In this document: positions 1 through 5,541 of the stretch, piece after piece | Position numbering within the stretch: position 1 is the first letter of the stretch | Layout: each line of letters starts with the position of its first letter | Assembly (NCBI GenBank): GCA_026986235.1 | Contig: JALSOY010000009.1 | Coordinates: 1 to 5,541, forward strand | Origin: Caldifarciminota bacterium | GTDB taxonomy: Bacteria; Hydrothermota; Hydrothermia; B15-G9; WFZT01 | Length of the DNA: 5,541 nucleotides | Reading direction: 5' to 3' | Translations under genes and position numbers: made by a program | Notes under the pieces: generated by a model | Told to the model about the DNA's origin: nothing | The model's database searches: none | Seen by the model: the letters and a program-made list of their open reading frames with translations, nothing else

Positions 1-566
1 CCTTTTTGAGATCCCCAAACGAGGACATCTATCCCCGTGTCCCAGGGGAATATTCTGTAAACTCCGAAGCTGGATACTGCATCCACCACAAGGAGTGTCT
101 TCTCCGGTATCACCTTACCGAGAAATTCAATGTCATGCTCTGTCCCGGTGGATGTCTCGGTATGCTGTACAAAAACTCCCCTGTATTCTGATGAAGACAG
201 TTCTCTTTTCAACTCGTCACCATCGAATGACTCACCGTAGGGGTATGTGAGGCATTTTACATCAAGCGCGTAAGTCCGGGTGAGCTCGCACCACCTCTCA
301 CCGAACTTTCCAGCGGATATAACGAGTACCCTATCACCGGGAGAGAAAAAGTTTACTGTTGCCGCCTCCATAACACCTGTCCCGGACGAGGAAAACATGA
401 GGGGAGGTTCTTCGGAGTTAATAAGTCTTTTTAAATTTTCTCTCACCCTTTTAAAAACTTCAATAAACTCTGGTTTCCTGTGATGGGGGACGGGACTTCC
501 CAGTGCCTTCAGAACTTCAGGTGGGATCTCCGTTGGTCCCGGTGTAAAAAGTCTCGACTTCTTCAT
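1..566 (-). CDS. Class V PLP-dependent aminotransferase (alanine-glyoxylate/serine-pyruvate group), 3' part cut off
   Basis: Start ATG at 566-564; 188 codons are present and the frame is open to the window edge, so roughly the C-terminal half of a protein of about 380 residues is missing. Visible class V landmarks: TPGPTEIP at residues 8-15, the PLP-phosphate loop SGTGVMEA at 61-68, GKFGERW at 86-92, HTETSTG at 135-141, Asp162 in VVDAVSS (pairs with the PLP ring nitrogen), and SQK ending in Lys188, the expected Schiff-base lysine, as the last complete codon. This pattern fits alanine-glyoxylate, serine-pyruvate and archaeal-type aspartate aminotransferases better than classical SerC. The ATG overlaps the serA stop as ATGA and no Shine-Dalgarno is visible, so translation probably depends on reinitiation after serA. 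From context I infer that it converts 3-phosphohydroxypyruvate to phosphoserine; serine-glyoxylate or alanine-glyoxylate transamination is the alternative. Fold and cofactor are near certain, the substrate is not. Confidence 0.93.
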   Translation of the reverse strand, partial: MKKSRLFTPGPTEIPPEVLKALGSPVPHHRKPEFIEVFKRVRENLKRLINSEEPPLMFSSSGTGVMEAATVNFFSPGDRVLVISAGKFGERWCELTRTYALDVKCLTYPYGESFDGDELKRELSSSEYRGVFVQHTETSTGTEHDIEFLGKVIPEKTLLVVDAVSSFGVYRIFPWDTGIDVLVWGSQK

Positions 567-2137
567 AGGGATACATAGGCCACATTTGTTATGTAACTCA
601 AACCCTTTAATTCCTCGATGAGGTCGCGTCCAGGTTTTCTGTCCAGCTTCAGGATACCAAGACCGAACTTCCTTCTTGTGAAGTATCTGAGATCGGAAAT
701 GTTATACCCACGAGAGGCAATTTTGTAACCTATTTCTCCAATGATACCCGGCATATCGATTGTTTCGAAAAACAGAAGCTCGCCACGAGGTTCGATTTCA
801 AACCAGAAGTCTTTTATGTTGAGAATCCTGTAATACTTTTCATCAAATACACTGCCGGCTATTTTATTTTTACCTCCGTTGAATCCCTTGACGATAATGA
901 TGTTTTTAAAATTGTGAAGCCCATCTCCGGTCTTGATTATCAGTTCGATACCTTTCTCCTTTGCAAGGTAGGGAGCGTTTATCTCGTTGACATGTGCATC
1001 GGTGATCTGGGACAGGAGTCCCTTTAAAAAGTAAGCACGCACGATGTCACCAAGGTTTCTCGCGTTGCCAAGCAGTTCTATTTCTATTGCAGGCGTTTTG
1101 AGTCCAAAAAGGGCAGGAAAGAGTTTGCCCATCCTTTCAGCAAGTTTCTTGTAGGCTTTGACAAAAGGAGTTGCAGCAGATTCCTGGAGAGGGAAGTTAA
1201 CGGGACTTCTCACCTCTCTCCCCCTTAGGGCGTTGATAACATCAGTTACCACCATGCTCGCCACATTTTCCATCGCCTCCTGCGTGTTGGCTCCGATGTG
1301 GGGGGTGAGGCTCATGAAGGGGAAGTCATTCAGGGGGAAGTCCTCTGGTGGCTCTTCAGGGTAAACATCCAGTGCGAAAGCGCCCACCTTTCCGTTTCTC
1401 ACAGCTTCAAAAAGGGCTTCGTGGTCTATAATCCCGCCTCTTGCAATGTTCAATATCACGACTCCATCCTTCATCTTTTCAAATTCCCGATGTGAAATCA
1501 TCCCGCGGGTTTCATCTGTCAGTGGGGTATGGATGGTTATGATGTCTGAGATTTCAAGTAGATCGTCCAGCTTCTTCAGAAGTTTTACATTGAGTTTTTC
1601 CGCCTTTGATTCGGGAATATACGGGTCGTATGCAAAGAGGTTCATTCCGAATGCAAGTGCCCTGCGGGCCACTTCGGAGCCTATCCTGCCGAGGCCGATG
1701 ATCCCGAGGTTCTTCTTATAAAGTTCATGGCCAAACAGGGCCTTCTTGTGCCACTTACCTTCAATTATACCTCTGTGACCGTAGGGAATCCCCCTGACAC
1801 ATGCGATCATGTGACCTATCGTAAGCTCTGCAACGGAGATTCTGTTACCGCCGGCCGTGTTAACAACCAGGATCCCCCTCTTTGAAGCCTCCTCTATGTC
1901 AATGCTGTCAACTCCAACTCCTGCACGACCAACAACTTTCAGTTTCTTCCCTCTTTCAAGGAGTTCCTTCGTCACAGGTGTTCTGCTTCGAGTTATTATA
2001 CCGTCGTATTTACCGACGATGTCGAGTATTTCTTCGTAGCTGATCCCGGGTCTGTAATCAAAATCCACCCCCTCCTTTTTAAAAATTTCAAAGGACTTTT
2101 CAGGCAGGTGATCTGTAATTAAAACCCTGAGTTTCAT
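563..2137 (-). CDS. serA: D-3-phosphoglycerate dehydrogenase, long form with ASB and ACT domains
   Basis: NAD-dependent oxidation of 3-phosphoglycerate to 3-phosphohydroxypyruvate, first step of the phosphorylated serine pathway, cytosolic. The 524 residues match the long SerA class. Seen in order: split substrate domain (about 1-95 and 283-315) with GRAGVGVDSID at 70-80; Rossmann NAD domain with GLGRIG at 148-153 and Asp171 ending the following strand; catalytic Arg233 (NIARGG), Glu262 (DVYPEEPP) and His280 (TPHIGA); an intervening ASB domain about 316-450 with VNEINAPYLAKEKGI near 383; and a C-terminal ACT domain about 453-524 with Asp461-Met-Pro-Gly and Asn479. The ACT domain suggests serine feedback control, although the residue two before Asp461 is Thr459, not the usual His/Tyr. 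The ATG overlaps the serS stop as ATGA, with only a weak AGG five bases upstream, and its own stop overlaps the aminotransferase start. Related 2-hydroxyacid dehydrogenases lack the ASB-ACT tail, so the assignment is firm. Confidence 0.97.
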   Translation of the reverse strand: MKLRVLITDHLPEKSFEIFKKEGVDFDYRPGISYEEILDIVGKYDGIITRSRTPVTKELLERGKKLKVVGRAGVGVDSIDIEEASKRGILVVNTAGGNRISVAELTIGHMIACVRGIPYGHRGIIEGKWHKKALFGHELYKKNLGIIGLGRIGSEVARRALAFGMNLFAYDPYIPESKAEKLNVKLLKKLDDLLEISDIITIHTPLTDETRGMISHREFEKMKDGVVILNIARGGIIDHEALFEAVRNGKVGAFALDVYPEEPPEDFPLNDFPFMSLTPHIGANTQEAMENVASMVVTDVINALRGREVRSPVNFPLQESAATPFVKAYKKLAERMGKLFPALFGLKTPAIEIELLGNARNLGDIVRAYFLKGLLSQITDAHVNEINAPYLAKEKGIELIIKTGDGLHNFKNIIIVKGFNGGKNKIAGSVFDEKYYRILNIKDFWFEIEPRGELLFFETIDMPGIIGEIGYKIASRGYNISDLRYFTRRKFGLGILKLDRKPGRDLIEELKGLSYITNVAYVSL

Positions 2138-3411
2138 TCTGGCCTGATGACTTCTAAACCGCCCATGTAAGGTCTTAAAACTTCAGGAATTACCACACTC
2201 CCATCTTTCTGCTGGTAGTTTTCGAGGATAGCTATGAAAACGCGCGGGGTTGCAAGACCTGAGCCGTTTAAGGTGTGCATGAATTCCACTTTCCCATCCT
2301 TTCTGCGGAATCTTGCATTTGCACGACGGGACTGAAAATCCTCTGTATTTGAAACCGAGGAAACCTCCAGCCACCTATTCAGCCCCGGTGCCCATGCCTC
2401 GATGTCGTAGGTCTTTGTCGCAGCAAATCCAAGATCACCTGTACAAAGCTCAACGACCCTGTAAGGAATATCGAGCATCTGCAGAATCCTTTCAGCGTCT
2501 TTCAGCATCGATTCGAGTTCGTTGTATGAATCTTCCGGTTTTGTGTACTTAAAAAGCTCAACCTTGTTGAACTGGTGAACTCTGATCATACCCCTTACAT
2601 CCTTACCGTAGGAACCTGCCTCCCTCCTGAAGCATGATGTGTAGGCAACATACTTCCTGGTCAGGTCTTTTTCGTTGAGAATCTCGTCCCTGTGGAGGTT
2701 GGCAAGCACGACCTCGGCGGTTGGAATGAGAAAAAGACCGTCCTCACAGGCATAGTACATCTCTTCCCTGAACTTTGGAAGATGCCCTGATGCGTACATG
2801 GACTCCTCTTTCACGAGATACGGTGGATACACCTCCTGGTACCCATGTTCTTTCGTGTGAACATCGAGGAAAAAGTTAATAAGTGCCCTCTCAAGGAGGG
2901 CTCCCTCTTTACGGTAAATTACGAATCTCGATCCGGAGATCTTACCTGCACGCTCAAAATCGAGAATACCCAGCATCTCTCCAATGTCCCAGTGAGGAAG
3001 GGGTTTAAAATCAAACTCCCTGACCCTGCCCCACATCTTTCTTACCACATTTTCTGACTCATCCTTTCCCACAGGAACACTTTCGTGAGGAATGTTGGGA
3101 ACCTCGAGTATCTTCTCGTTAAACTCCAATTCTATTCTCTTCCTCTCGTTGGACAACTCTTTTATCCTGTCGCCAATTTTTCTGACCTCTTCTATTATGT
3201 GAGTTGCATCACCGCCCTCTTTTTTTATCTTTGCAACCTCTCTGGATCTTTCGTTTCTCACGCTTCTCAGCCTATCCTCTTCTTTTATGATCTCCCTTCT
3301 TCTCCGGTCGAGTTCTACGAGTTCTTCAACAATCTGTGTTTCATAACCCCTCTTTTTCAGGGCCTCTTTCAAAACCTCAGGTTTTTCTCTCAAAATTTTA
3401 ACATTGATCAT
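2134..3411 (-). CDS. serS: Seryl-tRNA synthetase
   Basis: Class II aminoacyl-tRNA synthetase that activates serine with ATP and charges tRNA-Ser (and tRNA-Sec where present), cytosolic homodimer. Its 425 residues are the normal bacterial length. The N-terminal part (about 27-100) is a highly charged Arg/Lys/Glu-rich helical hairpin, the coiled-coil arm that grips the long variable arm of tRNA-Ser. The catalytic domain shows TAE at 231-233 (serine recognition), motif 2 around CFRREAGSYGKDVRG at 260-274 with Arg262 and Glu264, HQFNKVE at 279-285, EVSSVSNTEDFQSRR at 349-363, and motif 3 NGSGLATPR at 382-390 with Arg390, followed by the family's C-terminal PEVLRPYMGG. This is the common SerRS, not the rare methanogen type. 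Start ATG 3411-3409 has a consensus Shine-Dalgarno seven bases upstream. It is the first gene of the operon with serA and the aminotransferase, linking serine supply to its use in translation. No T-box leader fits in the short upstream region. Confidence 0.98.
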   Translation of the reverse strand: MINVKILREKPEVLKEALKKRGYETQIVEELVELDRRRREIIKEEDRLRSVRNERSREVAKIKKEGGDATHIIEEVRKIGDRIKELSNERKRIELEFNEKILEVPNIPHESVPVGKDESENVVRKMWGRVREFDFKPLPHWDIGEMLGILDFERAGKISGSRFVIYRKEGALLERALINFFLDVHTKEHGYQEVYPPYLVKEESMYASGHLPKFREEMYYACEDGLFLIPTAEVVLANLHRDEILNEKDLTRKYVAYTSCFRREAGSYGKDVRGMIRVHQFNKVELFKYTKPEDSYNELESMLKDAERILQMLDIPYRVVELCTGDLGFAATKTYDIEAWAPGLNRWLEVSSVSNTEDFQSRRANARFRRKDGKVEFMHTLNGSGLATPRVFIAILENYQQKDGSVVIPEVLRPYMGGLEVIRPE

Positions 3412-3418
3412 AAATCAG

Positions 3419-3426
3419 ACCTCCCT
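3419..3426 (-). promoter_or_regulatory. Shine-Dalgarno of serS
   Basis: Read on the minus strand, AGGGAGGT lies seven bases before the serS ATG, a near-perfect match to the 16S anti-SD with ideal spacing. It fixes the serS start and is the only strong ribosome binding site in the window; serA, the aminotransferase and the plus-strand genes have weak ones or none. Confidence 0.9.
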
Positions 3427-3433
3427 GTGCATA

Positions 3434-3439
3434 ATTATA
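3434..3439 (-). promoter_or_regulatory. Putative -10 box for the serS-serA-aminotransferase operon
   Basis: Perfect TATAAT on the minus strand. Transcription would begin about seven bases on, near 3428-3426, leaving a 5' leader of roughly 15-17 bases that just includes the Shine-Dalgarno. The hexamer 17 bases upstream (3462-3457, ATGTAA) is a poor -35 match, and no extended -10 TGn is present, so the promoter may need an activator or another sigma factor. AT-rich chance occurrence is possible, but a promoter must lie in this 52-bp gap or inside the divergent gene. Confidence 0.55.
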
Positions 3440-3451
3440 TCGAAAAAACCG

Positions 3452-3457
3452 TATAAT
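3452..3457 (+). promoter_or_regulatory. Putative -10 box for the FemAB-like gene / glycosyltransferase operon (leaderless)
   Basis: Perfect TATAAT whose last base is followed by six bases (TACATC) and then the ATG at 3464. Normal -10 to start-site spacing puts +1 on or next to that A, giving a leaderless mRNA, which agrees with the absence of a Shine-Dalgarno. The -35 position (3429-3434, GCATAA) matches poorly. Its -35 footprint overlaps the leftward promoter's -10 and vice versa. Confidence 0.55.
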
Positions 3458-3463
3458 TACATC

Positions 3464-4381
3464 ATGAGATTCACACTCGGGGAAATGAGTCTCGACGAAT
3501 ATCAAAGATACCTTGAGATTTCAAATTATAAATGCATTTTCCGTCATCCTCAATTTCTCCGTGTCTGGGTAGATTCAATTCCCGGTACATCCCTCAGGTT
3601 TCTAATAGGCGATAGCGTTGTGATACCGGGGGTAATTTTCAAAAGAGGTCCTCTAAAGGCCTTTTATTCCCTGCCTTACCAGACATTTGGCGGGCCTGTG
3701 GGCAGATTTAAAAACGATTTACAGGTGGAATTCGACTTTTCTAACTTCTCAGAAGTCGCGATTGACGATCCGGAAAGGAAAATGACAATCCCTCACCTCT
3801 ATCCAATCGAGTCTTACGAGGCCGTTCTCGACATCTCCGATGGATACGATAGAGTCTTCTCACGCTATTCACCCTCAAGAAGAAACCTGGTTAGAAGGCT
3901 CAAAAGGGATCCACCTGAGATTAAACCTGTGGAGAACGAAAAGGACATTGAAATCTTTTACCAGATGTACAGAACATTTTCACGGTCTAAAAACATTCAT
4001 GTATTCTCTTTAAAGTTTTTCAAAAACCTCCTAAACTACCTGCCGGAGAATACCGTCCAGATCTTTATTGTGTCAAGAGATGGACCTGTGGGTTATGTTT
4101 TGAACCTCAAATCGTATAACAAGGTTTATGGCCTTCTACTCGGATGGAGAGAGAAGGACATTTCCACATTTCTTGTTGATCTTTCAATAAAAAAGGCCAT
4201 TGAAAGGGGGAGTAAAGAATTTTCCCTCGGGCTTACATCCCCTCGCATGAAGGGAGTCCTTGAGTTTAAAAAGAGCTTTGGAGTAAACTTCAAACCTGTG
4301 AGAACATACTGGAAGCGTACCTTTTACCACAACCTCGCAAGGGATTTGAAAACAGGTATTAAAAAATGGCTAAGATTTTGA
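3464..4381 (+). CDS. FemAB-like GNAT-fold acyl/aminoacyltransferase (Acetyltransf_6-type)
   Basis: 305-residue soluble protein without signal peptide or membrane segment. Features typical of FemAB-related GNAT proteins: FRHPQFLRVW at 26-35 near the N-terminus; YQTFGGPVG at 72-80; the basic hinge SPSRRNLVRRLKRD at 136-149 followed by a segment of the form ENEKDIEIFYQMYRTFSR (157-174); a GNAT core with a central strand region near 199-230; and the C-terminal GVLEFKKSFGVNF at 264-276, matching the G..xFK..FG signature. Family members transfer amino acids from aminoacyl-tRNA to peptidoglycan precursors, or acyl groups during exopolysaccharide synthesis; the substrate here cannot be read. I chose ATG 3464 because the upstream in-frame ATG (3404) would run through the divergent serS start and promoter region; residue 8 (Met, 3485) is a possible alternative. 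It overlaps the glycosyltransferase by 16 bases, so a surface-glycan role is likely. No Shine-Dalgarno is present. Confidence 0.8.
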   Translation: MRFTLGEMSLDEYQRYLEISNYKCIFRHPQFLRVWVDSIPGTSLRFLIGDSVVIPGVIFKRGPLKAFYSLPYQTFGGPVGRFKNDLQVEFDFSNFSEVAIDDPERKMTIPHLYPIESYEAVLDISDGYDRVFSRYSPSRRNLVRRLKRDPPEIKPVENEKDIEIFYQMYRTFSRSKNIHVFSLKFFKNLLNYLPENTVQIFIVSRDGPVGYVLNLKSYNKVYGLLLGWREKDISTFLVDLSIKKAIERGSKEFSLGLTSPRMKGVLEFKKSFGVNFKPVRTYWKRTFYHNLARDLKTGIKKWLRF

Positions 4382-5475
4382 TACTCTCGTGCTGGGATGA
4401 CGACTTTGACCTGAAAACGGTTAAAGGAACGCCCACAAATGCCTATCTCCGGGAATACCTGAAAAGAAGAGGTATTGAGAACCTGTTCGTTTACCCTTCA
4501 AATAAAGGTGAAGCTTCTCATGATACCCTTGCTGTGAAAGTGAAACTCCTCCCTGTTAAAAGAAAAATTGGCAAGCTTGTAATTCCTGTGAACTACTTTA
4601 TCCAGAATCTCAAAATTGCAGGAACCGTCCTGAAAAAAGGAGGTAATTTTGATCTCGTTTACTCCATCTGCAGTCTAACCTCTCTTGCCTCGAAAATCCT
4701 CTCAAAAAAATCCGGTATCCCTTACGCCCAGAAGTTTTCCGGTTTGATATTCTTTGGGAGATACAACAGGGTGAACAGGTGGATATTTGATTTTCCCACC
4801 TCCATGTCACTTGCCCTGAAGCCAGACAAAATTTTCGTTGTAGATGACGGGTCAGGGGGCGCTGAACCTCTTTTGAAGGCAGGTGTACCACCTGAAAAGA
4901 TCGTTAACCTTCCAAATCCACTACCCGATGAGATATACGGGAGTAATCCCCACACCCCACCTGTGGTGGGATGGATTGGAAGATTCAACCTCCTCAAGGG
5001 GGTCCAGTATTTGCCGTCCATTGTGGAAAATCTCCTGAAAATCCATCAAAGCATAAGAGTGAAAATCCTCGGCTTTGGGGAATACGAGAGATGGTTGAAA
5101 GAAAAGATACCAGAGGACAGGGTGGAGTTTATCGAAGGGAAAACATACTTTGAAAGTCTGAAGTTTTATTCTGAAATTGATGTGTACATCTCAACAAATG
5201 TGTATGCGAATTACACAAGGACCGTGCTTGAAGCCCTTGCCAACGGTGTTCCCGTTGTGGCCTTTGATGTTCCCGGGACTCGAAGGCTCATAAAGGATGG
5301 TGTCAACGGTTTCGTAGTTCCTCCATTCGATGCAGGACTTTTTGCGAAGAGAGTGATGGATGTCCTTAAAAATCAGGAGAGGATGATGACAGCTGCCAGA
5401 AAGTCCGTTGAGGGTCTTCCCGGATGGGAAGAGAGGATGACTCTTGAGTTGAATGAACTCCTGAAACTTATTTGA
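4366..5475 (+). CDS. Glycosyltransferase family 4 (GT-B fold)
   Basis: The 369 residues are a normal GT4 length; the stop TGA follows at 5476-5478. The N-terminal Rossmann-like half starts with KILILSCW and contains GTPTNAYLREYLKRRG (21-36), with an acceptor-side loop SGLIFFGRYNR at 125-135. NLPNP at 181-185 corresponds to the family's NG(I/V)D segment between domains. The C-terminal nucleotide-sugar domain opens with VGWIGRFNLLKG (201-212), where Arg206 and Lys211 are the expected diphosphate-binding pair, then ILGFGEYERWLKE (234-246), and VLEALANGVPVVAFDVPGTRRLI (287-309) with Glu289. Family members transfer a sugar from a nucleotide-sugar donor to lipid-linked or surface-glycan acceptors at the cytoplasmic face. 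Oddity: the first Glu of the EX7E motif is Ala281 (ANYTRTVLE). The ATG lies inside the end of the FemAB-like gene (16-base overlap, different frame) with AGGT at 4354-4357 eight bases upstream. Donor and acceptor sugars are unknown. Confidence 0.92.
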   Translation: MAKILILSCWDDDFDLKTVKGTPTNAYLREYLKRRGIENLFVYPSNKGEASHDTLAVKVKLLPVKRKIGKLVIPVNYFIQNLKIAGTVLKKGGNFDLVYSICSLTSLASKILSKKSGIPYAQKFSGLIFFGRYNRVNRWIFDFPTSMSLALKPDKIFVVDDGSGGAEPLLKAGVPPEKIVNLPNPLPDEIYGSNPHTPPVVGWIGRFNLLKGVQYLPSIVENLLKIHQSIRVKILGFGEYERWLKEKIPEDRVEFIEGKTYFESLKFYSEIDVYISTNVYANYTRTVLEALANGVPVVAFDVPGTRRLIKDGVNGFVVPPFDAGLFAKRVMDVLKNQERMMTAARKSVEGLPGWEERMTLELNELLKLI

Positions 5476-5486
5476 TCCTGAATCTT

Positions 5487-5499
5487 TAAACCCGGTTTA
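5487..5499. repeat. Small palindrome in the intergenic region
   Basis: TAAACC and GGTTTA flank a single central C, giving six-base arms with perfect complementarity. The one-base centre rules out a usual RNA hairpin and no T-run follows, so it is not an intrinsic terminator. It could be a protein-binding site about 20 bases upstream of the TTGACA at the window edge, or chance. Confidence 0.3.
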
Positions 5500-5517
5500 T
5501 ATAGGAAAAATGGGTTA

Positions 5518-5523
5518 TTGACA
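5518..5523 (+). promoter_or_regulatory. Candidate -35 box at the window edge
   Basis: A perfect TTGACA in the noncoding stretch after the glycosyltransferase. With a 17-base spacer (5524-5540) the -10 would begin at 5541, the last base, which is T. This fits a promoter for a downstream plus-strand gene outside the window, but the -10 itself cannot be seen. Confidence 0.35.
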
Positions 5524-5541
5524 TATTCAATCTACAAATTT

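Noticed and set aside
6..483. Two plus-strand open frames (6-191 and 280-483) in the first 500 bases
   Set aside because: The minus strand here encodes an unmistakable class V aminotransferase with its PLP motifs in order; these are shadows.
3085..3456. 123-codon plus-strand open frame opposite the 5' part of serS
   Set aside because: It lies wholly antisense to the conserved coiled-coil region of serS; its Phe/Leu/Ser-rich product is what the complement of Lys/Glu/Arg codons gives.
3404..3463. Longer N-terminus for the FemAB-like protein starting at ATG 3404
   Set aside because: It would overlap the serS start and both -10 boxes; the added 20 residues have no family similarity, and a -10 box lies just before the ATG at 3464.
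3412..3463. T-box or other leader riboswitch upstream of serS
   Set aside because: Only 52 bases separate the divergent genes and the predicted leader is about 15-17 bases, far too short for a T-box.
4722..5021. 99-codon minus-strand open frame opposite the glycosyltransferase
   Set aside because: It is antisense to conserved GT4 sequence, has no recognisable domain and no ribosome binding site.
5489..5516. AACCC/GGGTT pairing as a terminator hairpin after the glycosyltransferase
   Set aside because: The stem is five base pairs with an 18-base loop and no following T-run.

Overview
The window looks like a compact bacterial chromosome segment, probably from a thermophile or a relative of one. 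The bacterial reading rests on TATAAT-type -10 boxes next to gene starts and a consensus Shine-Dalgarno before serS. The thermophile reading rests on charged, Lys/Glu/Arg/Ile-rich proteins with little glutamine (three Gln in the 524-residue SerA), heavy AGA/AGG arginine use and genes packed with overlapping start and stop codons. The lineage cannot be named from sequence alone. Five protein genes cover nearly everything; no RNA genes, insertion sequences, CRISPR arrays or prophage signs were seen.

Left part, minus strand (3411 down to 1): a serine operon in the order serS (seryl-tRNA synthetase), serA (D-3-phosphoglycerate dehydrogenase, long form with C-terminal ACT domain), then a class V PLP aminotransferase cut by the window edge exactly at its PLP lysine. 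Both junctions are 4-base ATGA overlaps, so the three are almost certainly one transcript with coupled translation. SerA oxidises 3-phosphoglycerate to 3-phosphohydroxypyruvate, the aminotransferase is well placed to make phosphoserine from it, and SerRS charges the final serine onto tRNA-Ser. The aminotransferase resembles the alanine-glyoxylate/serine-pyruvate group, not classical SerC, so it may fill the SerC step.

Middle (3412-3463): a 52-bp divergent intergenic region holding two oppositely oriented TATAAT boxes and a strong Shine-Dalgarno for serS. The rightward box is spaced so that the transcript would start on the ATG itself, i.e. leaderless.

Right part, plus strand (3464-5478): a FemAB-like GNAT-fold acyl/aminoacyltransferase overlapping by 16 bases a GT4-family glycosyltransferase. 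The pair suggests synthesis or modification of a cell-surface polysaccharide or glycan. The last 63 bases hold a small palindrome and a perfect TTGACA at the very edge, probably the start of a promoter for the next gene. I did not find a convincing novel multi-gene system. The points most worth following are the probable SerC substitute, the interlocked leaderless/leadered promoter pair, and a glycosyltransferase lacking the first Glu of its EX7E motif.
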